This document shows positions 10,879 to 21,637 of a stretch of DNA of 64,000 nt, one piece after another; position 1 is the stretch's first letter, and every line of letters starts with the position of its first letter. The translations under genes and the position numbers were made by a program. Source of the stretch: Gordius sp. MW1. Taxonomy: Eukaryota; Nematomorpha; Gordioida; Gordea; Gordiidae. The stretch spans positions 12,046,537 through 12,110,536 of the forward strand of contig OZ038532.1 of the NCBI GenBank assembly GCA_964036665.1, written 5' to 3'. The notes under the pieces were generated by a model, which made no database searches, was not told where the DNA came from, and was given only the letters and a program-made list of their open reading frames with translations.

Positions 10879-11723
10879 TAATTGCTATGCAATTTATGGG
10901 CTCGCTTTCCATTTTCCGAAGTCACGGTAACGCACCGAACGCGTCTGCACCGAACGTGTAACGCACCACCCATAACGCTTATTGTTATTATAATTAATTG
11001 CTATGCAATTTATGGTTTAACTAGTTTTTGGGTTCGAATCCCGGTTTTTTTTTTGACTCTTATGATTGTTTTTGTTACCAACATTGATAATAAGACTTTT
11101 TGGCCGTCCGTTGGATGCCGACCGATGAAAAAATGACCATTGGCCAAAATGTGAATTTAAGTTTTTTTTTCGTTTTTTTTTACTATTATGATTGTTCCTG
11201 TTCCTACCATTGCTATTATGACTTTTTGGCCGTCCGCTGGCTGCTGACCGCTGGAAAAAATGACCATTGGCCAAATAAATCGAAATTTTTTTACGTTTTT
11301 TTTTTGACTCTTATGAATTTATATCCACTTTTACCGTGTCCTGGCTGCTGACCAATGGAAAAAAATGACTTTTGGCAAAATGTGAATCGAAATTTTTTTT
11401 TCTTTTTTTTTGACTCTTATGAATTTATATCCACTTTTACCGTATCCTGGCTGCTGACCAATGAAAAAATGACCATTGGCCAAAATGTGAATCGAAAATT
11501 TTTTATCGTTTTTCTCTTTTTGTATAAATAATTAACTAATCATTTTGCATTTAATACCCCCCTATAGGCATTCTCGCCCCTTCCCACCTTTCTCGCCCAT
11601 AAATTGCATAGCAAATATGCTACTTTTATACAGAGTATAGAAGAGTTCGCCCTTCCCTTCTCCTCTTCCCTTCCCCCCTTCCCTTCCCCCCTTCCCTTCC
11701 CCACGAAAGCCGAAGGCCCGAGT
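10879..11723 (+). mobile_element. Helentron/HINE-like non-autonomous element
   Basis: The 5' end is AATTGCTATGCAATTTATGGG; a second partial 5' end (10,995) is followed by the T-arm-like box GGGTTCGAATCCCGG. The middle holds about four tandem units of roughly 125 bp containing GGCCGTCCG...CTGCTGACC and an inverted motif CCAATGG...CCATTGG. The 3' part has GCCCATAAATTGCATAGCAA (inverse of the 5' end) at about 11,596-11,615, a CCCTTCCC tract and a degraded terminal hairpin ending CCCGAGTT. Central tandem repeats plus asymmetric inverted ends are typical of Helentron-derived elements such as DINE-1. No protein is encoded. Confidence 0.6.
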
Positions 11724-11969
11724 TGTATTATTGTGTTATCGAAGAAAATTATCATTAAGAAATTGTCGTGATCAAGATAGTGTTTTGGGATTATATTAAA
11801 GAAATAAATTGAATATAATAAAGAACTTTAAAATACCTTTGATAATGTGACTTTTTGACCGTGTCCTGGCTACTGACCAATGAAAAAAGGACCATTGGCC
11901 AAATTGTGATTCGAAATTTTTTTATCGTTTTTTAATTGGTATATTATGTTAACATTGATAATTACCCTA

Positions 11970-12054
11970 TGCCCTCCCCTAGAAGGGCCCATGCCTCTAC
12001 TGATATGGGTCTCTGTGCCCCCCCCCACCACGGGTTCGAATCCCGGAGAGGGCA
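11970..12054 (+). other. tRNA-like 85-nt segment inside the Helentron
   Basis: The segment begins TGCCCTC and ends GAGGGCA, which pair as a perfect 7-bp acceptor-like stem. Just inside the 3' strand is CGGG-TTCGAAT-CCCG, a textbook T-arm and RNA polymerase III B-box. An internal CCCAT...ATGGG hairpin sits where an anticodon arm would be. A normal D-arm/A-box is missing and there is a C9 tract, so I do not call it a functional tRNA. It is more likely a tRNA-derived piece adopted by the element; reduced versions of the same box are at 7422, 11,033 and 26,943. Confidence 0.4.
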
Positions 12055-12404
12055 ATTATTTTTTTTTAAATTAATATATTGTTCTTGTTAATACCATGGA
12101 TTTGGATATAACTTTTTGGCCGTCCGCTGTCTACTGACCAATGAATAAAATGACCATTGGCCAAATAAATCGAAATTTTTTTTCGTTTTTTTTGTCCCTT
12201 ATGTATTTATCCTTTTTAACCGTGTCCTGGCTACTGACCAATAAAAAAATGACCATTGGCCAAAGTGTAGCAAATTTTTTTTTCTATATTTTAAATATAG
12301 GCTATTTGGCCGTTTGCTGGCTACTGACCAATAAAAAAAATGACCACTGGCCAAAGTGAGATTAAGATCAAATTTTTTCTCTAGCTTATAATTGGTATTT
12401 TCTC

Positions 12405-12735
12405 AAAAAACCAGTGGACAAAATCCTAGTGGTTTTAAGATCTTGAAACCGTTTCAAAATCTATAATGCGCATGCGTATGCATTTAACAGACCAATCAGA
12501 TAGCTGCGAATTTTAACAATGCGCATGCGCTTGAAACGGTTTCAAGATCTTGAAACCGTTTCAAGATCTATAATGGGTTAAGGTTCAGGGTAGTGTTTTA
12601 GGTCAGCGTTTTAGGTTAGGGTTAGGATTAGATGCACATCAAATTCCCTCCCCATGAAAGTGTCGGAAAAGTTAATACCTTAAATGTACCTGCATGCATG
12701 CATATCCGTTTTATATTGTCCACTAGTATTTTGGG
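12405..12735. mobile_element. Small MITE-like insertion with internal palindromes
   Basis: The ends are loosely inverted: ACCAGTGGACAAAAT on the left and ATATTGTCCACTAGT on the right. Inside are repeated blocks GATCTTGAAACCGTTTCAA and ATGCGCATGCG, giving short palindromes. A telomere-like module (12,575-12,657: GTTTTAGGTTAGGGTTAGG, then GATGCACATCAAATTCC) is shared with the MITE at 2.5 kb. No clean target duplication was found, so the limits are approximate. Confidence 0.45.
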
Positions 12736-13350
12736 CATGAATCCTTATAATTATTGGCCAGTATTTGGCAGTCTACTGGTTACTGACCAATGGAAAAAAT
12801 GACCACTGGCCTAAGTGAGATTAAAATCGATTTTTTTTCTAAATTATAATTATAGGCTAGTTATTTGGCTGTATGCTGACCATTAGAAAAAATGACCACT
12901 GGCCAAAGTGATGGAAAAATGACCAATGGCCAAGGCCCAATTGGAAAATGTTTTCGTTTTTTTAATATCTTGTTTATACCATACATATGCGCATGATTTG
13001 AATAGTCTATGATCATACTTCAAACTATGGGTCGCCTACACCAAATTGTTTAAATTTATAGAGTATCAAAAAAACTCTAAATTAAAAGTTGTACGTTTTG
13101 GAAGGGTGACTATTGGCTCAAGGTCATACCCTCTATTTGCGTTCCTTTCGTCATTTTGATTAATTTGGAAGTTGATAAATAAGAATGAAAGAAAATCTAT
13201 TCTACAATAATGGCAGGTTTTACAAAAACTTAACTTTTTAAATATTTTTATAAATAATTAACTAATCATTTTGCATTTTATACCCCCCTATAGGCATTCT
13301 CGCCCCTTCCCACCTTTCTCGCCCATAAATTGCATAGCATAACCGAGTTT

Positions 13351-13734
13351 AACCCATGGAATTGAATCGGGTATTTAGTCAAAGATAAATTCGCGCGATT
13401 TGAATCCGATAGACAAGGCCTAAGGCTAAAAAATGTATTATCAAGACTGCTGAAAAGAAAAATAGCTTAAACAACTTATGGGAAATGGTCGCCTGAGCTT
13501 TACAGATAAAAAGTTGTAAGGTAATATTCTTTAAACGGCAGCGAACATTAGTAAATTTAAAAATTTTCAGCAAAAATTATGAATTACGTCACAACATTAT
13601 TTACATTAAGTTATTAAATTGAAAACTTGTATAAATTTTAAATAGTGATTTAGTAGGCCATATTTATGAAAATGTTTTTGTGCAATGTCTTATTTAAAAT
13701 AACAAAGTTAACACACTGCATAGGATGAGTAAAC
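13351..13734. other. Spacer before the HSP90 gene; no feature seen
   Basis: AT-rich sequence between the Helentron and the HSP90 3' end. The short minus-strand frame at 13,379-13,573 has no family resemblance. Confidence 0.3.
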
Positions 13735-13740
13735 TTTATT
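13735..13740 (-). terminator. Polyadenylation signal of HSP90
   Basis: AATAAA on the minus strand, about 170 bases beyond the HSP90 stop codon. This is a plausible poly(A) signal, with no other AATAAA closer to the stop. Confidence 0.5.
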
Positions 13741-13910
13741 CAAACGTGTAAATCTGTTAACAAAAAAATGATCTACAAGGCGTAAAATACGTTCCATTTA
13801 CTACAACAAAAAAAAGCATCAGTATTACTAATTAATAATAAACGATACATGTGATAATAATGTACAATATTTACACGACACAATAACATAAGGTGAAGAT
13901 GACATTTTCT

Positions 13911-16274
13911 TTAATCGACTTCTTCCATTCTGGCAGCATCCTCAGATGGTTCAGCAGGCACATCAGGTTTATCATTGCTATTGACACCAACCTCGTTCAA
14001 GTTTGGTTCATCTTCATCGAGACCCAAGCCAAGTTTAATCATGCGGTATATGCGAGTAGAGTGAGTGGTGGGATCATCCAAGCCAAACCCTGAGGAGAGG
14101 AGCGATGTCTCATACAAAAGGTTAATTAAATCACGAGCCGCTCTATTGTTCGGTTCATCTTGGGTTTTCTCCTTGAGTGCTTTTATGATGGGATGATCGG
14201 GATTGATTTCAAAGTTTTTCTTAGCAGCCATGTAGCCCATGGTGGAGTTATCGCGAAGAGCTTGGGCTTTCATGATACGTTCCATGTTGGCAGTCCACCC
14301 ATATTGACTTGTGACAATACAACAAGGAGAATCAACGAGGCGATTAGAGACGTTTACCTTTTCCACTTTACCGTCCAAAATTTCTTTCATAACTTTGCAC
14401 AATGGTTCATAAGCTATTTTTTGTTCTTCAAAAAGTTTCTTTTCTTCTTCATTATCAGGCAACTCTAATCCTTCCTTTGTGACAGATACTAACGTTTTGC
14501 CTTCATATTCTTTCAATTGTTGCACACAATATTCATCAATAGGTTCGACCATGTAAATGACTTCATATCCTCTTTTAATAACACGTTCAACCAGGGCAGA
14601 ATTTTGAACTTGCTCTTTGCTTTCGCCAGTTATGAAATATATGTGTTTTTGATTTTCTTTCATTCTGTCAACATACTCTTTGAGAGATATCATTTCATCT
14701 GGAGAGGCAGAAGTATAATATCTTAACAATTCTGCAAGTTTTTTCCTATTTGCACTATCTTCATGTATGCCGAGCTAGAATAATATAAAGAGATTAAATA
14801 GCAATAACTACCTTAAGATTCTTAGAAAACTGCTCATAAAATTTTTTGTACAAGTCTTTGTCTTCTGCGAGCTCTTCAAAAAGTTCTAAGCACTTTTTCA
14901 CCACATTTTTTCTAATAACTTTAAGAATTTTATTTTGTTGGAGCATTTCACGTGAAATATTTAAAGGGAGATCTTCAGAATCAACCACACCTCTAATGAA
15001 ACCTAATTTAATTATATATAAGTTATTTAGCAGCTTACATAAATATTCTGGAATAATCTCTTCACAATTATCCATGATAAAGACACGACGAACATAAAGC
15101 TTAATGTTATTCTTCTTTTTCCTTGACTCAAACATATCAAAAGGGCATCTCTTGGGTACAAATAACAGAGCCTTAAATTCAAGCTGACCTTCAACTGAGA
15201 AATGCTAAGAAGGTGATTATGTAGATATAATAATATTTACTTTAACAGCAAGGTGATCTTCCCAATCATTGGTTAAGCTTTTATAAAATTCACCATATTC
15301 TTCTCGTGTAATATCATCAGGGTTCCTGGTCCAAATAGGCTTTGTTTTGTTGAGTTCTTCATCTTCAGTATATTTTTCTTTGATCTTTTTCTTCTTTTTG
15401 CCATCCTTATCAGCCTTTTCTTCATCATCATCCATACCAACATCTTCAACTTCAGGCTTATCTTCTTTCTTATCACCTGCTTCAGCTTCTACATCTTCTT
15501 TCTCTTTTTCATCCTCATCATCACTAAAATAAATTTATAAATTGGATTATATATATTACCTTATTTCTCTATCTCTCTCTTTTTGAACAACTAATTTAAT
15601 AGGATAACCAATAAATTGGCTGTGTTTCTTCACAACTTCTTTAATTTTTCTTTCTTCAAGATAATCAAGTTGATCTTCTTTTAAATGAAGAACTACTTTG
15701 GTTCCTCTTGGTAGAGGATCAGAATTATCTGTCTTAATGGTAAATGATCCTCCAGCAGAAGACTCCCACACATATTGATCATCATCATTATGATGTGATG
15801 TAACTGTAACCTTGTCAGCAACTAGGTAGCAAGAATAAAAGCCAACACCAAATTGACCTATCATGGATATGTCTGCTCCTGCCTAAAAAAAATATATATA
15901 TTAATAAGCATAAAAATTACCTGAAGAGCTTCCATAAAAGCTTTAGTCCCTGATTTTGCAATGGTACCAAGATTATTTATTAAATCTGCCTTGGTCATGC
16001 CTATGCCGGTATCTATAAGTGTCAACGTTTTATCATCCTTGTTAGGAATTATTTTGATGTATAAATCTTTTTCAGCATCAAGCTTGGAGGGATCTGTAAG
16101 GCTCTCATACCTAATTTTATCAAGAGCATCTGAAGAATTTGAAATAAGCTCTCTCAAAAATATTTCTTTATTTGAATAAAATGTGTTTATAATTAAGCTC
16201 ATCAACTGAGCTATTTCTGCTTGAAAAGCAAAAGTTTCAACTTCTTCCATGGGTTGATCGTGTGGTTGGGTCAT
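13911..16274 (-). CDS. HSP90: Cytosolic HSP90 molecular chaperone, complete
   Basis: ATP-dependent cytosolic chaperone. Six exons on the minus strand are 15,921-16,274; 15,560-15,882; 15,241-15,523; 15,039-15,204; 14,812-15,002; and 13,911-14,774. They sum to 2181 nt, or 726 codons plus stop, the usual length. The five GT-AG introns are only 38, 36, 36, 36 and 37 bp. The N-terminal ATPase domain shows [41 protein letters not shown] and [10 protein letters not shown] charged Asp/Glu/Lys linker lies in exon 3. The middle domain contains [11 protein letters not shown] and [15 protein letters not shown] with the catalytic-loop Arg. The C-terminal dimerisation domain ends in MEEVD, the docking site for TPR co-chaperones, which marks the cytosolic form and excludes the ER and mitochondrial paralogues. 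All splice phases agree, with no stops or frameshifts, so the gene looks functional. Confidence 0.97.
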
Positions 16275-16859
16275 TTTGTAAGTGTCGGAAATGTGATAAA
16301 TTAAAAATTGAGGGTTTATATATGAAATTTAGTCTGGAAAAATCGAGCAAAATCTATGGCTAGCTCTAAAAAAAGAATGTATCAAAGCGCAATTCGATAC
16401 CATAAAATGAAATAGAAAGTTGTATTTTATAAACATAATAAAATTAAAAAGACTCAGTTATTTATAAACCCTTTAAGCTAAAAGTACTTGCTATAGATTG
16501 TAGTTGACGAAGTTATTAGTTAATAATTACATTACATCTTGGAATCACGTGATACTGGCTAATGCAAAACAAGGCAAGAGTTTAAGGCCATTGATATAAG
16601 CACCATCATATTACCTATGTAAAAAATTAAAATAAGACAATGTATTCCTTTATTATTCCTAAGGTAATTAATAATTTGTGCATATTAAAACTTTGTAAAA
16701 GCAAAAAAAACATTCTTATTGGAATAAAATAGATTTATTGAAAAAGCTTTCTCTTTTTCGTGTCGCTTTCCTAATTTTTTTTATTAACTTGGAAGTTACC
16801 CAGTGGCAATGGAAGAGAAGTTTGTCACAGAGTTTGGCGCTCTCAATTTATTATTTATG
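16275..16859 (-). promoter_or_regulatory. HSP90 upstream region with TATA-like box
   Basis: On the minus strand a TATATAAA sequence at 16,315-16,322 lies 41 nt before the HSP90 start codon, so any 5' UTR on this exon would be very short. I looked for alternating GAA/TTC heat-shock elements (three or more inverted pentamers) and saw none convincing in the first 300 bp. Beyond 16,400 the region has no open frame of note. Confidence 0.3.
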
Positions 16860-18176
16860 ATTCTTAGCAGAGGCAGATTGCCCGGCCAAGCCCGATGCCC
16901 GAATTTTATTTTCGGGCGAACACGAAGATAGGATCGGGCGATTCGGGCTTAATGAGATTTTTTAAATAGCCTATTGTTTTGTTACGTTTTATTTAATTGC
17001 ATATGAAAATGCTAAAAAAGTTAAGAAACTTGATTTCGCCATCCGTGCCCAAGTTATTTTTACAATTTTTGCATCAACCGCTCTATTTCCATCAAGTCCT
17101 TAGCTAGGTTTATGGAAAGGATTGAAATATTTATATTTGTGTAGCCCTTTCATTGATCGTAATTCACATGTGCCGTCTATACATGGTACAAAATCGTCAC
17201 GCCCAAATTGATACAATGCCTGCAAGTGTTAATTTTCATTCTAATGGCGTTTAATTTTTTTAACAAATGGTTTAACAAAGCTTCCCCAATTCGCCTTTAT
17301 TATTCCCTTTTAACTAGTCGCTACGCTATCGCTAAGCTACTAATTATTTTTATAATAATAAATTTCTATACCTTTTTTTTTGCTTTAAGTTAAAAAAATT
17401 ATCCATAATTTGCTTTAAAATTCTATTGATAAATTATTGTTTTTTTTTATCAAAAAAGTACGTTTTAACAGAGCATAGATTCACTAAGTTAACTAATTTT
17501 ATTCACTAAGAAGTTTATTTATAGGGTAGGGCAAACGGGTTAACTCAAAAGGGGAGTATAATTTTGTTTAATGTTAGATTATTTTATGTATGCTTCAAGC
17601 TTAATTAAAAATTGCTACATTAAAATTTCATGGACATCGGCTGCATTCAATTAATATTTTGCAATTATTTGATTTTTGAACGTTCTAACATGTTTGTCCG
17701 TAAATGCATTAGCAAGTAACCTATTAAAATATTTTGACCTAGAGCGGTTTCAGTGCTATCTGGCCAAATTTTTGAGAAAGACCAAATACTAACTTTTTTT
17801 AACCTATTAGGCTTAAAATTTAAGATTAAAAGTTTCATTTGAAAAAATTATTCGACTTTTTAAATAATATAGGAACTTAAATTTTATTTGTAATAATAAA
17901 AAGTTGCATATTTGTTTTAATCAATATGCCATTAATTTAATGCTTATTTTTTAATAGTGGTTGAAAGAATTTTAGATCGCTTAATTTCGGGCCTAACGGG
18001 CAAATTTAATATGTCGGGCCGGCCATTTCGGGCAGCTTTAATGTTTCGGGCGGGCCAGGGCAAACACCTAGATAGTTAGGGCGGGCTCACGGGGGGGGGG
18101 GGGTAATGAAATTAAAAAATTGAACCGGGCCGGGTTCGGGCATAAATTCCAACCAAATTTGACCTCTGATTCTTAG
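16860..18176. mobile_element. 1.3-kb non-autonomous hAT element
   Basis: The element spans 16,868-18,168, bounded by an 8-bp direct repeat ATTCTTAG (16,860-16,867 and 18,169-18,176). The ends are inverted, CAGAGG...CCTCTG. Subterminal regions are dense in GCCCG/CGGGC motifs (GGGCCGGCC, CGGGCGGGCC), a common hAT transposase-binding pattern. The interior is AT-rich with no transposase. A run of 13 G lies near the right end (about 18,091-18,103). Confidence 0.82.
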
Positions 18177-19106
18177 ATGGTGGGTCCAGTATATAATGAG
18201 AGAACGATTGAAAAATGGAAGATATATTTAAGAGTGTATAAAGGTTGAATATTCTATAGAAAAATGAAATTAGTTACTGTCAATCCTTTGTAATTAAAAA
18301 GTTTATGTATGTGGTAAGGTTGGATTGATAAAATGAGAGAGGGGAATTGAAAAGTTAACAATTTTGTTCCCTGACGAATGTTAGCTTGTTGTCGTTCCCT
18401 CTATTCATTTTATCAATCCAATTTTACCACTTATAAACAAGGATTATAGTAATATAACAATTATATAAGGCTATTCTAAAAGCGCATCTGTTGTTATTGA
18501 TATATTTGAAGTGTAGTTTGGCAATGTTGATTGTTGAATATTGAACAACAAAGTACGCAATGCATGCTAGGCAATTTCACAGTGATCCGAAGCATAGCTG
18601 GTTAGTATCAAACAAACGATAAATTAAAAATTATAGGTTATTAATTAAATCTGTTGCGTTTACAAAAGTTACTCATTTTAATCTTACCTTATATACTTTC
18701 ATGTTATGATATTAATTAATTTCCCTTTATTTATTCGAATTTAATTTCTTGTGTTTCGATAATATTCATAAGTACCAAATAGAATCCATTATCGCGAAAT
18801 ATATGATCAAGTAAGAAAACGCGAGAATTATATGTGTTATAATATCTGATTCTAAATACCAACAAAATAGATTAAAATCTTCTATAAGATCATCCACGCG
18901 TGACCTGAACTGTCAGCGCAGCTGGCATTAGTACTACGCGTATAATAATGCGAAGAGAGAGAGATAAGGGGAGGGGAGATGTGTATGCATTAATACTCGT
19001 CTAACAAAGCGATGAGAGAGAGATGAGGGGGGTTTGGGGAAAGACGTGTATGTTATACTATGCATGGGTGCGCCTGTGCATCAGTGGTATGCAACTATAA
19101 CACCAT
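18177..19106 (-). repeat. AT-rich spacer ending in a diverged LTR-like segment
   Basis: The right part (about 18,880-19,106) resembles the LTR end of the retrotransposon at 48.5-50.9 kb. It has TACGCG motifs, GGGGAGGGGAG, GAGGGGGG, and an end CTATAACA followed by CCATACCCTTCA, as at 49,001. I cannot place its left boundary. It could be a solo LTR or one end of an older relative. The left part (18,177-18,880) holds nothing I recognise. Confidence 0.35.
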
Positions 19107-19151
19107 ACCCTTCAAGATAACCTACGAATCGTATCTTTTATGCATACGGGC

Positions 19152-19484
19152 TTAATATGGAAACCATGAAAACTGGCAAAAGGCCCCAGTCAATTTAGTT
19201 AAGGATATTAGGTGCTCCGAAGGGTTGATTAAAGAGGATACCAATTGGGGTTTAAAGAAAGAGCCGAGAAGATCAACTGTTGATTTTGTAAGTTCAAGAA
19301 TATGTGGAAGAGAGAAACCATCTAAATCGTCACAAGTGAAAGAATTTTGGAGCAAATTGATAACGTTTAAAATTTTGTTAGGACTGAGAATTATAAAGTT
19401 TTTATAAACAATTGGAGGTATTTGAAGTGACTTTATTTTGGGTGCTTCCATTCGGCTTAAATGCAAAACAGGGTGATTCTGCAA
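19152..19484 (-). CDS. Uncharacterised 110-codon ORF beside the LTR-like segment
   Basis: The frame encodes a Leu/Pro-rich sequence including PIVYKNFIILSPNKIL and LTKSTVDLLGSF. I recognise no domain. Its position just inside the LTR-like end on the same strand suggests the tail of a retrotransposon reading frame, but the sequence alone does not show this. Confidence 0.25.
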   Translation of the reverse strand: MQNHPVLHLSRMEAPKIKSLQIPPIVYKNFIILSPNKILNVINLLQNSFTCDDLDGFSLPHILELTKSTVDLLGSFFKPQLVSSLINPSEHLISLTKLTGAFCQFSWFPY

Positions 19485-19946
19485 TCATATATGGCGAGGG
19501 GGATGGCGTCTTGGATGTCAAAGTCGCTTAATTTTGCTAAGATTAGTTAAGCGCGTTGCTAAATGTAAGGTTGTTGCTTTTTATACTTATTTTGTTTGAC
19601 TGTTAATCTTTGTTCTTGTCACTGTTTAGCGTTTTCTTTGGTGCAATTGGTGATCGATTCTTTATACTAAAAATCTGTGATGGGTTAACACGTCGTGTAA
19701 AATTAAAGAAGTTTAAACAGGCATACAGGTTAAGGTTTAAGCTAAAAAAGAAATTAGTCGTAGTTCAATGTTTCTTCTATCAAAAAAGAACCCAAGCTCC
19801 TATTTCTTTAAAGAGAGTAGTTCAAATTCCTGTTCCTTATGAATTTCTTTTTCGCATTCTAATTGCGTGAAACATTATTTTATCAAGTTATATATTGTAA
19901 AATCTGGTTAAAAAAATTAAATAATAATAATATATATATATATATA
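19485..19946. other. No confident gene
   Basis: An open frame at 19,610-19,870 is rich in Phe, Arg and Lys but matches no family I know. A TA-dinucleotide run precedes the MITE at 19,947. Confidence 0.3.
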
Positions 19947-20841
19947 GGGGAGACCGGGGCTAGTCGTAGCCCGGGGTTACTTTTATCTTTCTAATTATTT
20001 TTTAAAATAATAATGATATTAAATCAAAATTTAAACCATATGTGTATTTTTCCATAAGGCATAAGTAAAAAAATTTTTATTGAGAAAAAACGATTTTTTG
20101 CGGCTATTAGTAGCCTTTACAAACTTTTTTATTTTGCACTTAAAATTTTTTTGGTTGAATATTTTGGATTGATTTAACTTTTATCTTATAAAGGGAGATT
20201 TTTTATATAAAAACCGTCTAATGATAAAATTTTTATATGCAATATAACATCTTAAATTATTGATTGTTTATGAAAATAGGGTTCGGGGCTAGTCGGAGAG
20301 GGGCTATTGCTAGCCATTCATAGTGTCTTACAAATGACAAAATTTAAAAAACAAAAAATTTTGTTTAAAAATCTAACTTAGTGTTATTTGGAATAAAAAT
20401 AGACTATGATTATACATTACAAAACGACTAAAAGTTATTTTCCATTGCTAAATCCGTCTTTTAAGTGTTCCTAAGTCAGATTGTCATCTTGACACTTTTT
20501 TATTTGTTTTATAAAAAAAAATAATTATATAACATTTGCATTTTCTACATTTTTTATAATGGAACAATATTTTTATTAATTTGAGTTAGCATACACTAAT
20601 AAGAAGTGAAAACGTCAGAGTTAATCTAACGGCTATGACTAGCCCCGGGCATTTTCAAAATTTTTTGGATTTTTGTTTTTTTAAGCTTAATTTGTGAAAA
20701 AACTATTACTTATTTCCCTCCAAATTTTTTCCTATAGTAAAAATAGACCTTAAAAATATATTCCAACAAAAAAATTGTAAAACTTGTTTTTAGTTTTTTT
20801 TAAACGCGATTTAATTTTATATGGCTAAAGTAGCCCCGGTC
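19947..20841. mobile_element. 900-bp MITE with GACCGGGGCTA termini
   Basis: The left end is AGACCGGGGCTAGTCGTAGC. The right end, read inverted, is AGACCGGGGCTACTTTAGCC, so the termini are inverted repeats. Internal copies of GGGCTAGTCG (20,280) and GACTAGCCCCGGG (20,637) repeat the motif in both orientations. Flanks are TATATATA on both sides, so a short TA-type duplication cannot be distinguished from the background. No coding frame is present; the superfamily is unknown. Confidence 0.6.
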
Positions 20842-20851
20842 TATATATTTA

Positions 20852-21002
20852 AATAATTACATGGGCGTAGCCCCCCCCCCCTAAATGACGAATTTTTTTT
20901 AATTTAGGTTTTGCCTCCCCCCCCCCCCCCCTAATTGAACTTTTAACCGTTTCGCCCCCCCCCCCCCCTAATCCAAAACCTGTCTACGCCCATGAATAAT
21001 TA
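20852..21002. mobile_element. 135-bp hAT-type MITE (CATGGGCGTAG ends)
   Basis: The element at 20,860-20,994 has perfect 11-bp inverted ends CATGGGCGTAG / CTACGCCCATG and a perfect 8-bp target duplication AATAATTA. Its interior is a set of long C tracts. Related longer copies sit inside Helitrons at 39.8-40.4, 45.1-45.7 and 51.8-52.4 kb. Confidence 0.85.
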
Positions 21003-21637
21003 TCTAACCAAGCAGTATTTACTCAATAACCCTTCTATATTATATATATTGAATATAAAGCTGTTGTCATTAGGATTGACAAAATTTATTATAGTTTTTG
21101 TTTTATTCTAAATATTTGTGGTGGCCAACACTGGTCCAAAATATTCTGCAGGAGGTGCAATTACATGGCCGCAGTAGCAAAAAGAACACCTTTGATCAAG
21201 GGTGAACAAAGTTTTAAACCTTGAACCAGGTGCACGTGGATTGGGTCAGTGGCGGCAAATAGTATTTAGTAATAGTAAACTACGGAAGAGAAAGGGTAGA
21301 TGGATTGAAGCTAGATGATACAACTACAACCGTAATCACAAAGCTGGCGGAGTCAGGTTCGGTAATAAGGAAGCTGTTAGACCCACGAAATCGGCATTGG
21401 TTTAAGCTTATTTCTAGAAAAGTATGGGGCAACAATATGCCCGGTGACAGAGATAGGTCGGGCAGAAGGGATGTTAAAGCGGAAAATTCAAATCGAATTG
21501 GAGGTGGTATTAAGGGAAATCTGACCACAACATATGACGGATACCGGGAATCGCGTACGTTTGACCTAGTAGACAAAGGTGCGCATGTTCTAGACAGAGC
21601 AAAATGGTAGAGAGCTCTGTAACAGCCAAGCACGGTA
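21003..21637 (+). other. Unassigned open segment interrupted by a hAT insertion
   Basis: From about 21,121 base composition rises and a plus-strand frame (21,305-21,610) encodes a basic sequence including VWGNNMPGDRDRSGRRD. A similar-looking stretch resumes after the hAT element at 22,873-23,110 (AAGGTGAAACGGCGGAGCG). The two parts probably belonged to one older element or gene, but I cannot name it and no frame crosses the junction. Confidence 0.25.

Larger units (their letters stand above)
11840..13350 (+). mobile_element. Second Helentron/HINE-like element with repeat array
   Basis: Tandem units with GACCAATGAAAAAA...ACCATTGGCCAAA run from about 11,845 to 12,930, interrupted by a separate small element at about 12,405-12,735. 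The conserved 3' C-rich block (CCCCCCTATAGGCATTCTCGCC) appears at about 13,283, and the inverse 5' motif CCCATAAATTGCATAG follows at 13,321. There the sequence jumps to CCGAGTTT, so the pyrimidine tract and most of the terminal hairpin are deleted. The element lacks a clear 5' end and may have lost it when the 10.9-kb copy inserted next to it. Confidence 0.5.

Noticed and set aside
11970..12054. A functional class II tRNA gene
   Set aside because: Acceptor stem and T-arm are good, but a D-arm/A-box is lacking and a C9 tract sits in the middle; listed only as tRNA-like.
14794..15135. Continuous HSP90 frame across 15,003-15,038
   Set aside because: The 36 bp happen to be open, but they add residues absent from HSP90 and have GT-AG ends; treating them as an intron restores the conserved sequence.
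15347..15532. Ser-rich plus-strand frame opposite HSP90 exon 3
   Set aside because: It is the antisense shadow of the Asp/Glu/Lys-rich linker.
16275..16600. Heat-shock elements upstream of HSP90
   Set aside because: Single GAA and TTC words occur, but no run of three alternating pentamers with 5-bp spacing was found.
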